Shown here: piece after piece, positions 49,858 through 58,760 of the stretch | Position numbering within the stretch: the stretch's first letter is position 1 | How the letters are laid out: the number at the start of each line of letters is the position of its first letter | DNA from: SHYR01 sp036013055 | Lineage (GTDB): Bacteria > Chloroflexota > Dehalococcoidia > UBA2979 | Assembly: GCA_036013055.1 (NCBI GenBank) | Contig: DASCQM010000014.1 | Location: 62,001 to 126,000 of the forward strand | Reading direction: 5' to 3' | Length of the DNA stretch: 64,000 nucleotides | Made by a program: the position numbers and the translations under genes | Notes under the pieces: generated by a model | What the model saw: the letters and a program-made list of their open reading frames with translations, nothing else | What the model was told of the DNA's origin: nothing | Database searches by the model: none

Positions 49858-51330
49858 GTGACGCCGAGCCTCCGCGAAAAGTGTGGCGTCTTCGGCATTT
49901 ATGCTCCTGCCGAGGATGTAGCTCGGCTTACCTTCTTCGGTCTGTTCGCACTTCAGCATCGTGGACAAGAGTCCGCCGGGATCGCCACGACCGATGGCGA
50001 TGAGCTGTTCGTGCACACCGAGATGGGTCTCGTCACTCAGATCTTCAACGAAGAGGTGCTGAGCGCGCTCCCGGGTAAGGCTGCGATCGGCCACACGCGC
50101 TACTCGACGTCCGGATCGAGCATCGAAGAGAACTGCCAGCCGCTGCTGGTGGACGCGCTGCCCTTCGCGGGGTCCGACGAGAGCTCGCAGCTGCTACTCG
50201 CGCACAACGGCAACATCGTCAACGCGGGTGTGCTGCGGACGGAGCTGCAGGCAAGCGGCGTCGAGTTCGCGACGACGACCGACTCCGAGGTGATCGCCCG
50301 GCTCGTCGCAAACGCGCCCGGCGATGACTGGGAGCAGCGCTTCGGCTACATGCTGGCGCGCGCCGACGGGGCCTACTCACTCACGGTGCTGGTGAAGGAC
50401 GCGATCTTCGGGCTGCGCGACCCGCACGGCATCCGCCCGCTCTGCATCGGCCGCCTCAACGGCGGCGACTACGTCTTCGCGTCGGAGACCTGCGCGCTCG
50501 ACCACCTCGGCGCCGAATTCGTGCGCGACGTCGAGCCGGGCGAGGTCGTGCGCATCGACAGCCAGGGCCTGACATCGACGTTCCCCAACGACCGCCCGAG
50601 CGAGCGTCCGGCGATGTGCATTTTCGAGTACGTCTACTTCGCGCGACCGGACTCCGTGATGTCCGGTGAGCTGATCCACAACGCCCGCGTGCGCATGGGT
50701 CGGGAGCTCGCCCGTGAGCAGCCGGCCGAGGCCGATCTCGTGATTGGCGTCCCCGACTCCGGGACACGCGGCGCGATCGGCTATTCGCTCGAATCGGGGA
50801 TTCCGTACGCCGAGGGGTTCGTGCAGAACCGCTACGTGGCACGCACCTTCATTCAGCCGGATCAGCGCCTGCGCGAACTCGGGGTGCAGCTCAAGCTCAA
50901 CCCGCTGGGCGCGCTGCTCAAGGGCAAGCGACTTGTCGTCGTCGATGACACCATTGTGCGCGGGACGACGAACCCGCCAGTGGTCGCGATGCTGCGCAAG
51001 GCCGGAGCGGCGGAGGTGCACATGCGCATCCACTCGCCGCCGGTGATCTCTCCGTGCTTCTACGGCGTCGACATGCCGTCCCCGGATGAGTTGATCGGCG
51101 CTCGCAAGAGCGTTGAGGAAATCCGCGAGTACATTGGTGCCGACTCCCTCGGCTACCTCTCGCTCAAGGGAATGGTCGACGCGTCCAAGACCCCCGGTGA
51201 GGCGCTCTGCACGGGCTGCTACTCCGGTGAGTACCCCGGCGAAGTCCCGTTGGAGCTCGACAAGTTCGAACTCGAGGGCGGCAAGGTGCCAGAGCGATCT
51301 GCAGCCACGCTGCCGCTCGGTGGTGAGTAG
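49858..51330 (+). CDS. purF: Amidophosphoribosyltransferase
   Basis: First step of purine synthesis, PRPP plus glutamine to phosphoribosylamine. 490 aa: N-terminal nucleophile glutaminase with an eight-residue propeptide before Cys9 (CGVFGIYAP), FALQHRGQESAG, GHTRYSTSG, then the phosphoribosyltransferase half with VVVDDTIVRGTT and a C-terminal CTGCYSGEYP. GTG 49858 has GGGAG upstream and is downstream of the -10. Followed by purM and purH. Confidence 0.95.
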   Translation: MTPSLREKCGVFGIYAPAEDVARLTFFGLFALQHRGQESAGIATTDGDELFVHTEMGLVTQIFNEEVLSALPGKAAIGHTRYSTSGSSIEENCQPLLVDALPFAGSDESSQLLLAHNGNIVNAGVLRTELQASGVEFATTTDSEVIARLVANAPGDDWEQRFGYMLARADGAYSLTVLVKDAIFGLRDPHGIRPLCIGRLNGGDYVFASETCALDHLGAEFVRDVEPGEVVRIDSQGLTSTFPNDRPSERPAMCIFEYVYFARPDSVMSGELIHNARVRMGRELAREQPAEADLVIGVPDSGTRGAIGYSLESGIPYAEGFVQNRYVARTFIQPDQRLRELGVQLKLNPLGALLKGKRLVVVDDTIVRGTTNPPVVAMLRKAGAAEVHMRIHSPPVISPCFYGVDMPSPDELIGARKSVEEIREYIGADSLGYLSLKGMVDASKTPGEALCTGCYSGEYPGEVPLELDKFELEGGKVPERSAATLPLGGE

Positions 51331-51426
51331 AGGACAGCCCAGAAACACGATTACGCAGCAAGCACTCCCGCGAGGGAGGCACTCCCAAGAAGCAGGACAC
51401 TCCACCTCCCCGGTCGTGAGGCGTCG

Positions 51427-52485
51427 ATGACCAAGAGCGACGAGCGCTCAATCACCTATCTCGATGCCGGCGTCGACATCGACGCGGCCGAGGAGACCGT
51501 GGCTCGCTACCGCGAGATCGCGCGCAAGACGACGCGGCCCGAAGTGCTCTCTGGCGTTGGTCCGTTCGCCGGACTGTTCAGCCTCGCGAAGTTCCGCGAC
51601 CCTGTCGTCGCGGCGAGCGCCGATGGTGTCGGCACCAAGCTGCTGATCGCGGAGGCGATGGGGCGCTACGACAGCGTCGGTCGCGACCTCGTCAACCATT
51701 GCGCGAACGACATTCTACCGACGGGTGCCGAGCCGCTCTTCTTCATGGACTACCTCGCGACCGCCGACCTCTCACAGGACGCGCGCGTCGAGGTCGTCGC
51801 CGGCGTCGGCGCGGCCTGCGAGGAACTCGGTATCGCTCTGCTCGGTGGCGAGACCGCTGACATGCCGGACATCTACCCGCCGGGCGTCTTCGACCTTGCG
51901 GGCTTCATCGTCGGCGCGGTGGAACGCGACGAGATGATCGACAACTCGAAGTTGGCGGCCGGCGACGCGCTGATCGCGCTGCCGTCGACGGGCATGCAGA
52001 CGAACGGCTACTCGCTGGTGCGCGAGGTCTGGGCGATCGGCAAAGGGCTCGGCGCGGATCACGACCGCGAGGTGCTGGAGACACAGTACGAGGAGCTGGG
52101 CGGGACGCTTGGCGACGCGCTGCTTGCCGTCCACGGCTGCTTCGTCGAGTCGCTGCAGCCGTTGCTGCCGCGCATCCACGCAATCGCGCACATCACCGGA
52201 GGCGGCCTCCCCGGCAACCTCTCCCGTATCTTCGAGGACGACCTCGCCGCGACCGTCGACCCATCGACGTGGGAGGTGCCGCCGCTCTTCGAGTTGATCC
52301 AGCGCACCGGCAACGTCGCGCAGGGCGAGATGTGGCGGACGTTCAACATGGGCGCGGGCCTCGTCGTCGCCGTCGATGCCGCCGACGCAGAGAGCGTGAT
52401 CTCGAGCCTGCCGGGCGCGTGGCAGATCGGCGAGGTGGTCCCGCGCAGCGGCGACGAGCTGCTCGTGCAGGGTCTGGAGGACTAG
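51427..52485 (+). CDS. purM: Phosphoribosylformylglycinamidine cyclo-ligase
   Basis: AIR synthetase, ATP-dependent ring closure of FGAM. 352 aa: ASADGVGTKLLIA, NHCANDILPTGAEPLFFMDYLA, LLGGETADMP, ALPSTGMQTNGYSLVR and HITGGGLPGNLSRIF. ATG start, 96 bp after purF. purN, often next, is not here. Confidence 0.95.
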   Translation: MTKSDERSITYLDAGVDIDAAEETVARYREIARKTTRPEVLSGVGPFAGLFSLAKFRDPVVAASADGVGTKLLIAEAMGRYDSVGRDLVNHCANDILPTGAEPLFFMDYLATADLSQDARVEVVAGVGAACEELGIALLGGETADMPDIYPPGVFDLAGFIVGAVERDEMIDNSKLAAGDALIALPSTGMQTNGYSLVREVWAIGKGLGADHDREVLETQYEELGGTLGDALLAVHGCFVESLQPLLPRIHAIAHITGGGLPGNLSRIFEDDLAATVDPSTWEVPPLFELIQRTGNVAQGEMWRTFNMGAGLVVAVDAADAESVISSLPGAWQIGEVVPRSGDELLVQGLED

Positions 52486-52487
52486 CG

Positions 52488-54044
52488 GTGCGCGCTCTGC
52501 TTGCCGGGTACACGCCAGAATTCGATGACTTCGCGCAGGGTCTGCTCGATCTCGGCTGGGAGCTGACGGGGACGAGCGGCACCGCACGCGCTCTCTCCGA
52601 GGCCGGGAAGGCGATCACGACGGTCGCCGATCTCACCGGCAGCCCGGAGATGCTCGGCGGTCGCGTGCGCACGCTGCACCCGAAGATCCACGGCGGCATC
52701 CTCTATCGACGCGGGCTCGCGGCGGACGAGGCCGACGTCGAGGAGCACGGGCTGCCGTCGATCGACCTGCTCGCCTGCAACCTCTACCCGTTCGAGCAGA
52801 CCGTGACGGGCGGCGACGTCACGCACCAGGACGCGCTGGAACAGATCGACATCGGCGGTGTCGCGCTGCTGCGCGCGGCGGCGAAGAACTACCGCGATGT
52901 CGTGCCGCTCGTCGATCCTGCCGACTATGCGGACGTGCTCGCGGCGCTGCAGGGCGGCGGTCTCGACGACGCGGCGAGGCGTGAGCTGGCGGCCAAGACG
53001 TTCGCGTTGACCGCTCGCTATGACGCGATGGTCGCGGACTACATGCGCGGCGAGGACGCGATGCTTCCGCCGCAACTGACGCTGGCGATGACGCGCCGCG
53101 AGGAGCTGCGCTACGGCGAGAACCCGCACCAGCAGGGCGCGTTCTACGCCTTCGATGCGGTGCACGCGCCTGTCGAAGGGATCGGTGGCTACGAGCAGCA
53201 CCACGGGCTGGGGCTCTCGTACGTCAACATCATGGACGCGGACGCGGCCTTCAACCTTGTCGCGGAGTTCGATGAGCCCGCGATTGCGATCATCAAGCAC
53301 ACGAACCCGTGCTGCTTTGCCGTCGGCGACGAGTCAGTGGCGAAGCTCTACGAGCGCGCCCTCAACACCGGCGACAACGTCTCCGCTTACGGCGGCATCG
53401 TCGCCTCGAACCGACCGATCGACATGGAGTACGCGACGGCACTACGCGACGTGCGCGACCCGGACGGTGGGCAGCGCATGCGCTTCGACATCGTGATCGC
53501 GCCCGGTGCGACGAACGATGGCCTCGCGCACCTGAAGAAGAAGTCGAAGGATCTGCGCATCCTGACCGCGCCACTCGGCGAGCCGCGCCGGCGTCGGCCG
53601 GACTTCCGCGCGGTGCGCGGCGGCGTGCTCGTGCAGGACGCGGACATCTCCGAGGAGTCGACGTTCGAGGTCGTGAGCAAGCGTCAGCCGAGCGCGGAAG
53701 AACTGTCCGACCTCGACGTGGCATGGGTCGTCTGTAAGCACGTGAAATCGAACGCCGTCGTCTTCGTGAAGGACGGCGTGCTCGTCGGGCTCGGTGCCGG
53801 TCAGCCGAATCGCGTTGGCAGCGCGCGCCTCGCAGGCGAGGCGGCAGGCGAGGCGGCGCAAGGCGCCGTGGCAGCGACCGACGCCTTCATCCCGTTTCCC
53901 GACACCGTCGAGGTCTGCGCGGAGCATGGCGTCACCAGCGTGATGCACACCGGCGGCTCGATCCGCGACGAGGACTCGATCGAGGCCGCCGACCGCCTCG
54001 GCGTCTCGCTGCTGACGACCGGCGTGCGGCACTTCCGGCACTGA
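52488..54044 (+). CDS. purH: Bifunctional AICAR transformylase / IMP cyclohydrolase
   Basis: Last two steps to IMP. 518 aa. The N-terminal MGS-like cyclohydrolase domain keeps GGRVRTLHPKIHGGIL but begins RALLAGYTPEFDDFA and GTSGT where most homologues have SVxDK and STGGT. The transformylase half has LRYGENPHQQGAFY, KHTNPCCFAVGD (usually NPCG), SAYGGIVASNR and the C-terminal RHFRH. GTG 52488 two bases after the purM stop; the open frame runs back inside purM as a shadow. Confidence 0.94.
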   Translation: MRALLAGYTPEFDDFAQGLLDLGWELTGTSGTARALSEAGKAITTVADLTGSPEMLGGRVRTLHPKIHGGILYRRGLAADEADVEEHGLPSIDLLACNLYPFEQTVTGGDVTHQDALEQIDIGGVALLRAAAKNYRDVVPLVDPADYADVLAALQGGGLDDAARRELAAKTFALTARYDAMVADYMRGEDAMLPPQLTLAMTRREELRYGENPHQQGAFYAFDAVHAPVEGIGGYEQHHGLGLSYVNIMDADAAFNLVAEFDEPAIAIIKHTNPCCFAVGDESVAKLYERALNTGDNVSAYGGIVASNRPIDMEYATALRDVRDPDGGQRMRFDIVIAPGATNDGLAHLKKKSKDLRILTAPLGEPRRRRPDFRAVRGGVLVQDADISEESTFEVVSKRQPSAEELSDLDVAWVVCKHVKSNAVVFVKDGVLVGLGAGQPNRVGSARLAGEAAGEAAQGAVAATDAFIPFPDTVEVCAEHGVTSVMHTGGSIRDEDSIEAADRLGVSLLTTGVRHFRH

Positions 54045-54111
54045 TCGCTGTCGGTCCTGTCTGTTCTTTCGGTGCTGAGCGCTCTCGTCGCTGAAGCGCT
54101 AGCCTGACCGC

Positions 54112-54897
54112 ATGGCAACAGTCGACGTCGTACTGCCCGTCTACAACGAGGAGAGCGTGATCGCGCAGTCGGTCGCGACGTTACTCGAATGGTTCGATGG
54201 CCACCCGGAGCACGAGTGGCGCGTTGTCGTCGCGAACAACGCCTCGACCGATCGCACGCTCGCGATCGCGCGCACGCTTAGCGAGCAGCACCCCGGTCGC
54301 GTCGCCGCCCTCGATGTGCCTGCGAAGGGCAAGGGGCTCGCACTTCGCATCGCCTGGCTGACTTCGCCCGCCGACGTGAACGCGTACATGGACGTCGACC
54401 TCTCGACGGACATCGAGCATCTGCCGGAGCTGGTGGATCCGATCGCGGCCGGAGACGTTGATGTGACATACGGGACGCGGCTCGATCCGCGCTCGCAGAC
54501 GACACGCCAGCTCTTCCGCGAGGTCGTGGGGCGCGGCTACGTCTTCGTCTTCCAGACGCTGCTTGGGCTGCGGGTCACCGATGCACAATGCGGGTTCAAA
54601 GCGATGAGCCGGGACGCGACGCGGGAGATTCTGCCGCTCGTACTGCACACCCACTGGTTCTGGGATACCGAGATGCTGATGGTCGCGCAGGAGAACCGCT
54701 ACCGGATGCGCGCGGTGCCGGTGAAGTGGATCGAAGACACCGACAGCAGCGTCGCGGTCGTCGACACCGCGCTCGATGACCTGCGCGGCATTTGGCGCCT
54801 TCGCACCGGAGGAGTGCCGCGGGTCTCGCGCGGCGCGGCGCGGTGGCCGGAGCGGGACGGCGACGGCGAGCCGCCGGGCGATCGGGCGATTCCTTGA
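54112..54897 (+). CDS. Family 2 glycosyltransferase (polyprenyl-phosphate sugar synthase type)
   Basis: 261 aa GT-A fold: VVLPVYNEESVIAQSV, NNASTDRTLAIA, MDVDLSTDIEHL (DxD-like), TDAQCGFKAMSRDA and FWDTEML are typical of dolichyl/undecaprenyl-phosphate glucose or mannose synthases. No C-terminal membrane helices, so a soluble or peripheral form. ATG start. The cytochrome operon promoter overlaps its 3' end. Confidence 0.88.
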   Translation: MATVDVVLPVYNEESVIAQSVATLLEWFDGHPEHEWRVVVANNASTDRTLAIARTLSEQHPGRVAALDVPAKGKGLALRIAWLTSPADVNAYMDVDLSTDIEHLPELVDPIAAGDVDVTYGTRLDPRSQTTRQLFREVVGRGYVFVFQTLLGLRVTDAQCGFKAMSRDATREILPLVLHTHWFWDTEMLMVAQENRYRMRAVPVKWIEDTDSSVAVVDTALDDLRGIWRLRTGGVPRVSRGAARWPERDGDGEPPGDRAIP

Positions 54898-54922
54898 CGC
54901 TACATGGGGGTCGGGCTAGCAT
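54894..54922 (+). promoter_or_regulatory. Promoter of the cytochrome b6-Rieske operon
   Basis: TTGACG (54894-54899), 17-bp spacer, TAGCAT (54917-54922). The -35 overlaps the end of the glycosyltransferase gene. Expected start near 54929. Confidence 0.7.
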
Positions 54923-54932
54923 CGGGCGCGAT

Positions 54933-54948
54933 TGTGACAGAGGTCACG
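54933..54948 (+). promoter_or_regulatory. CRP/FNR-type palindrome in the operon leader
   Basis: TGTGA-N6-TCACG, one base from the CRP/FNR-family consensus TGTGA-N6-TCACA. It lies just downstream of the predicted transcription start, where a bound regulator would repress. Confidence 0.45.
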
Positions 54949-54999
54949 TCGGTCGTGCACACGGCCAATCTAGGTTGAGTCCGCTCGCGGAGGCTCCAA

Positions 55000-55107
55000 T
55001 TGATCTTCGGTGAAGTCGGTGAGGCGCTTGAGTTGGTGGCCGTCTTCGTGACGCTGTTCGGCGCGCTGGCGGTGATGGTCGTGCTCGGCAAATGGTGGGA
55101 AACATAG
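55000..55107 (+). CDS. 35-residue membrane subunit preceding cytochrome b6
   Basis: Begins MIFGEVGEALEL and ends KWWET. One hydrophobic helix (about 10-30) flanked by an acidic N-terminus and aromatic C-terminus. TTG start with GGAGG six bases upstream; it is the first frame after the operon promoter and ends 47 bp before cytochrome b6. Size and topology recall PetG/PetL/PetN, the tiny subunits of cytochrome b6f, but I cannot show homology. It is too short for ordinary gene callers. Confidence 0.7.
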   Translation: MIFGEVGEALELVAVFVTLFGALAVMVVLGKWWET

Positions 55108-55154
55108 CGCTGGTGAGCCCCTCGGGGTTCAGGGCAACGCTACGGAGAGTGTGA

Positions 55155-55910
55155 ATGGCGACGACTGAGCGCCCCGAGAGCAAAGGTCTCGGCGACCGTG
55201 TCTATGACATGGTCTTCCACAGCTATTTCTGGCGATCGATCTTCCGTTCCGGCTACCCGAACACGCCGCGCAATCAGATGCTCGCGGTCGCAACCAACGT
55301 CTTCCTCCACCTCCACCCGACGAGAATTCACCGCACCCACGTCCGCATCACCCACACCTTCTGCCTCGGTGGGCTCTCCTTCTTCCTCTTCCTCGGGCTG
55401 ACGGTGACCGGCGTGCTGCTGATGTTCTATTACGTTCCCTCGGTTGAGCGGGCGTACCGGGACATGCAGATCATTGAGACCGACGTCCGCTTCGGCATGT
55501 TGATGCGGAACATCCATCGCTGGATGGCGCACGGCATGGTACTGACCGTCTTCATGCACATGATGCGGGTCTTCTACACCGGCGCGTACAAGCCGCCGCG
55601 TGAATTCAACTGGATCGTCGGCGTCGTGCTCTTCGTGCTGACGCTGCTGCTCTCCTTCACCGGCTACCTCCTGCCGTGGGACGAGCTCGCCTTCTGGGCA
55701 ATCACGGTCGGCACGAACATGGTGGGGTCTGCCCCGCTGCTCGGCCCTCCCAACCGCTTCGTCTTGATCGGTGGCTTCGACGTCGGTGCCGCCGCCCTGA
55801 TCCGCTTCTACACGCTGCACGTGATTGGATTGCCACTGATGGCGGCGATCTTCATGACCGTGCACTTCTGGCGCATCCGTCGTGACGGCGGACTCGCTCG
55901 ACCGCTGTAG
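55155..55910 (+). CDS. Cytochrome b6-type subunit of a quinol oxidoreductase
   Basis: 251 aa, four core helices. Haem ligands His121/His135 (spacing 14) and His222/His237 (spacing 15), the b6-type spacing; GYLLPWDE motif after helix C. Oxidises (mena)quinol at the positive side together with the Rieske protein. Split from subunit IV, as in b6f-like complexes. ATG start with GGAGAG upstream. Confidence 0.93.
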   Translation: MATTERPESKGLGDRVYDMVFHSYFWRSIFRSGYPNTPRNQMLAVATNVFLHLHPTRIHRTHVRITHTFCLGGLSFFLFLGLTVTGVLLMFYYVPSVERAYRDMQIIETDVRFGMLMRNIHRWMAHGMVLTVFMHMMRVFYTGAYKPPREFNWIVGVVLFVLTLLLSFTGYLLPWDELAFWAITVGTNMVGSAPLLGPPNRFVLIGGFDVGAAALIRFYTLHVIGLPLMAAIFMTVHFWRIRRDGGLARPL

Positions 55911-55922
55911 GGCGAGGGGCGC

Positions 55923-56804
55923 ATGGTCGCTGAAGCACAAACCGCAGCCGAGTCGGCCGCCGTCAGGGGTCGCGCACGTCGTCAGCGCGAGGAGGAAGTC
56001 CTCGTCTGGCCGGATCTCGTATTCGTCGAGTTCATCGCAGCGATGGTCTTCGGGCTCGCCTTCACGTTGCTCGCGATCTTCATCAACGCACCGCTACAGG
56101 ACCGGGCAAACCCGGCGCACACGCCGAACCCGTCGAAGGCGCCGTGGTACTTCCTGAATCTGCAGGAGATGCTGCTGCACATGCACCCGGCACTGGCCGG
56201 TGTGATCGTGCCGACGGTCGCCCTGATCGCGCTCGGCGCGATTCCCTACTTCGATAACGACAACGAGCACCAGGGAGAATGGCTGAAGAGCCCCGACGCC
56301 TGGAAGTTCGTCCGCATCGGCGCCGTCACCGGCGCGATCGGCTCACTGATCCTGATCCTCTGGGACGGCGGCAAGCACGTCGTACTGTGGGCGCAGCTCA
56401 CCGGCAACGAGGTCAGCGACTGGCCGACGAAGCTCAACTGGATGCGTAACGCGCGGTCGCTACAGATCGACATCAACTGGCCATCCTCGTGGGAAGCCGT
56501 GCCGCTTGGATCCAAGGTGCTGCGTACCGACCTGCTCGGGCTACCCGCGGTCGACCTCGATGTGAACATCCCGGCGATGATCGTCGAACAAATCCTGCCC
56601 GCCAACCTCATGATCGGCCTGCCGGTGCTGCTCTCTGCGGTGCTCTGGAAGCTGGGCATCGCCCATACCCGCCGCGACCACATGATTGTCCAGTTCTCCG
56701 GATTCGTTGCAGTCTTCCTGACCCTCACGATCATCGGAACATTCTTCCGTGGTCTGGGAATGGAACTGTTCTGGTTCTGGGAAGTCTCGCCGGCCGTCTC
56801 ATGA
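55923..56804 (+). CDS. Subunit IV-like cytochrome b C-terminal protein
   Basis: 293 aa. Charged N-terminus, helix (about 36-56), the quinol-site segment APWYFLNLQEMLLHMHP, then three to four more helices ending in a Trp/Phe-rich stretch. Longer than plant subunit IV (160 aa) through an extra hydrophilic loop (about 150-215) and one or two C-terminal helices, a form seen in Chloroflexota and some Firmicutes. ATG 12 bp after cytochrome b6. Confidence 0.9.
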   Translation: MVAEAQTAAESAAVRGRARRQREEEVLVWPDLVFVEFIAAMVFGLAFTLLAIFINAPLQDRANPAHTPNPSKAPWYFLNLQEMLLHMHPALAGVIVPTVALIALGAIPYFDNDNEHQGEWLKSPDAWKFVRIGAVTGAIGSLILILWDGGKHVVLWAQLTGNEVSDWPTKLNWMRNARSLQIDINWPSSWEAVPLGSKVLRTDLLGLPAVDLDVNIPAMIVEQILPANLMIGLPVLLSAVLWKLGIAHTRRDHMIVQFSGFVAVFLTLTIIGTFFRGLGMELFWFWEVSPAVS

Positions 56805-56865
56805 CGACTCTCAATGGGACGGTGGCGCCGCAGGCGCAGGGCGTGACGATGCAAGGAGCATCTGA

Positions 56866-57549
56866 GTGACGAGCGATACTGAGGCGAAGGAAGCCGCTGA
56901 GGCAACGACCGACGAGGGATCGTCGGCCGCGCCTTCAGACGCCTGGCGCAAGGCACTCGCAACCCGGCGCACACAACAGCACCCCGACCAGGGCGCACCC
57001 GGCGCTCAGGCGTCGAGGATTGGCGCCGACGTCTCACGGCGAGCGTTCGTTCAGGGCTCGTTCTGGACCGGTCTCGGTATTACCCTGCTCGGCTTCGTCG
57101 GCATGCTGCTCGACCTGCTCTACCCGCGGAACGTGAAGGGCTTCGGTGGCCCGGTTCCCGGCGGGAATGTTGCTGACTACCCTGTCGGCGGAGAGCCGAA
57201 GCACTTCGTCACCGGTCAGTTCTTCATCGTCAACCTCGACCCTGCGGAGACGCGCCCCGGCGGCAGCGGCGGCGGCGACGGCCTGCTCGCGCTCTGGCAT
57301 CGCTGCCCGCACCTCGGCTGCACCGTCCCATGGCGGGCGGGCTTCGCATACGGGGGTGACAGCGGCTGGTTCCGCTGCCCCTGCCACGGCTCGACGTACA
57401 CCAAGGCTGGGGTGCGCGTCTTCGGCCCCGCGGCTCGATCGATGGACACGATGAAGATCGACATCGATGCCTCTGGAAACATTACCGTTCAAACCGGATC
57501 TCGGACGCCGGGTGGGCCTGACAACCCCCAGCGCGCCGGTTCGGCCTAA
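56866..57549 (+). CDS. Rieske iron-sulfur protein with Tat signal
   Basis: 227 aa. A 50-residue hydrophilic N-terminus precedes SRRAF (57-61) and a single helix, a Tat-type signal anchor. The 2Fe-2S site is formed by Cys147/His149 and Cys171/His174, with Cys152 and Cys173 as the conserved disulfide. Export would need the Tat system, of which tatA is at 32.6 kb. GTG start with AAGGAG upstream. Confidence 0.94.
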   Translation: MTSDTEAKEAAEATTDEGSSAAPSDAWRKALATRRTQQHPDQGAPGAQASRIGADVSRRAFVQGSFWTGLGITLLGFVGMLLDLLYPRNVKGFGGPVPGGNVADYPVGGEPKHFVTGQFFIVNLDPAETRPGGSGGGDGLLALWHRCPHLGCTVPWRAGFAYGGDSGWFRCPCHGSTYTKAGVRVFGPAARSMDTMKIDIDASGNITVQTGSRTPGGPDNPQRAGSA

Positions 57550-57567
57550 GCCCGGATTGGCGACGCG

Positions 57568-58581
57568 ATGAATACCGGCAAGCAAGTCAACGTGATGATT
57601 GGCATGCTCTTCCTGATCTTCCTCATCGTTGGCGCATACGCCGTCAACGAGGGGAACCGGCAGGAAGCGGCGCACGAAGAGATCGTCGAGAAGAACGCCG
57701 AGCGCGGGGCCCGGCTCTACGTTGGGAACTGCCGTAGCTGCCACGGCCTCGATGGTCTTGGCCCCGAAGGTGACCCGCCCGGATTCGGGCCGAAATTGAA
57801 CTCGAGCGCGTTCCTCGTTCTCGACGAAGGTAACGAGTTCGGCCTGGAGCCGACGTCTGGCGGTGTCGCGGCTGGCATCGAGACCTTCCTCTACGACACG
57901 ATCGCCTGTGGCCGGACGAATACGTTCATGCCGAAGTGGTCTCTGGAGTTCCAGGGATCGCTTTCCGATCAGCAGATCAGCAACCTCGTCACCATGATGA
58001 CGAACGGTCGCTGGGATCTCGTTGAGGAAGTCGCCCATGAAGAGGACGAGCACAACGGGCTCACCGAGGAAGATGTGCACGCCATCGTCGTGACGAACCC
58101 CGCCGATCTTGCGATCACGCAGTCCAACTGCGGTCAGTACAGCCCAGCCGACGCCACGAAGTTCCGCACGCGCGACCCGTTCTCCTCAGAGCCGGCTGCC
58201 GTTGCGACCGCTGAGCCCGCGGCAACGACAACCGCAGTCGCGCCATCCGATGGCCCTGCCTCCGAGTTCGCGATGACCGAGTTCGCTATCGACGGTGTCG
58301 CCATTGCAGAGGCGGGTGCGGTTACGTTCCGCGTCGCCAACGATGGCGCGATCGCCCATGAGTTCGCGGTCTACCGCAGTGATGCGGCAGTCGACGCCTT
58401 GCCACAGGCAGGTGGAATGGTTGACGAGTCACAGGTTGATGTCGTCGGACGCATCGACCAGTATGCCGGTGGCGAGACGCGCGAGGCCACGTTCGACCTC
58501 TCGGCGGGAAACTATCTGCTCGTCTGCAACCTGCCCGCCCACTACCAGCTTGGAATGACAGCGGCGTTCACCGTCGAGTAG
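57568..58581 (+). CDS. Membrane-anchored cytochrome c fused to a cupredoxin
   Basis: 337 aa. N-terminal signal anchor (about 8-26), class I cytochrome c domain with C55-R-S-C58-H59 and a candidate axial Met in TFMPKW, an Ala/Thr linker (about 210-230) and a C-terminal cupredoxin with type 1 copper ligands His264, Cys320, His325 and Met330. It probably takes electrons from the Rieske protein and passes them to a terminal oxidase. Last large gene of the operon. Confidence 0.88.
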   Translation: MNTGKQVNVMIGMLFLIFLIVGAYAVNEGNRQEAAHEEIVEKNAERGARLYVGNCRSCHGLDGLGPEGDPPGFGPKLNSSAFLVLDEGNEFGLEPTSGGVAAGIETFLYDTIACGRTNTFMPKWSLEFQGSLSDQQISNLVTMMTNGRWDLVEEVAHEEDEHNGLTEEDVHAIVVTNPADLAITQSNCGQYSPADATKFRTRDPFSSEPAAVATAEPAATTTAVAPSDGPASEFAMTEFAIDGVAIAEAGAVTFRVANDGAIAHEFAVYRSDAAVDALPQAGGMVDESQVDVVGRIDQYAGGETREATFDLSAGNYLLVCNLPAHYQLGMTAAFTVE

Positions 58582-58632
58582 GACGCTCAGATCAGACGGC
58601 CGGTCAACCGGCTTTCGAAGGGGGATACATCC

Positions 58633-58749
58633 ATGGCAGCTGAGACCGGAAAGCGCTACCGCTGCCCGTCGTGTGGCGCAGAATTCATCGTGACGCGCGG
58701 CGGCGAAGGCGAACTTCGTTGCGGCGACGAAGTACTCGAACAGATCTAG
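58633..58749 (+). CDS. 38-residue desulforedoxin-like zinc/iron protein
   Basis: Begins MAAETGKRYRCPSCGAEF and contains ELRCGDEV. Resembles desulforedoxin-type rubredoxin relatives (GKRYxCxxCG ... CCG) but with three rather than four Cys. ATG start; too short for most callers. The next gene encodes a shorter-motif relative with the same GKRY start. Confidence 0.7.
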   Translation: MAAETGKRYRCPSCGAEFIVTRGGEGELRCGDEVLEQI

Positions 58750-58760
58750 GGGCAGAACAC

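Noticed and set aside
56801..56869. 22-codon ATG frame between subunit IV and the Rieske gene
   Set aside because: It overlaps the subunit IV stop and could couple translation, but it has no helix, no motif and no independent ribosome-binding site.
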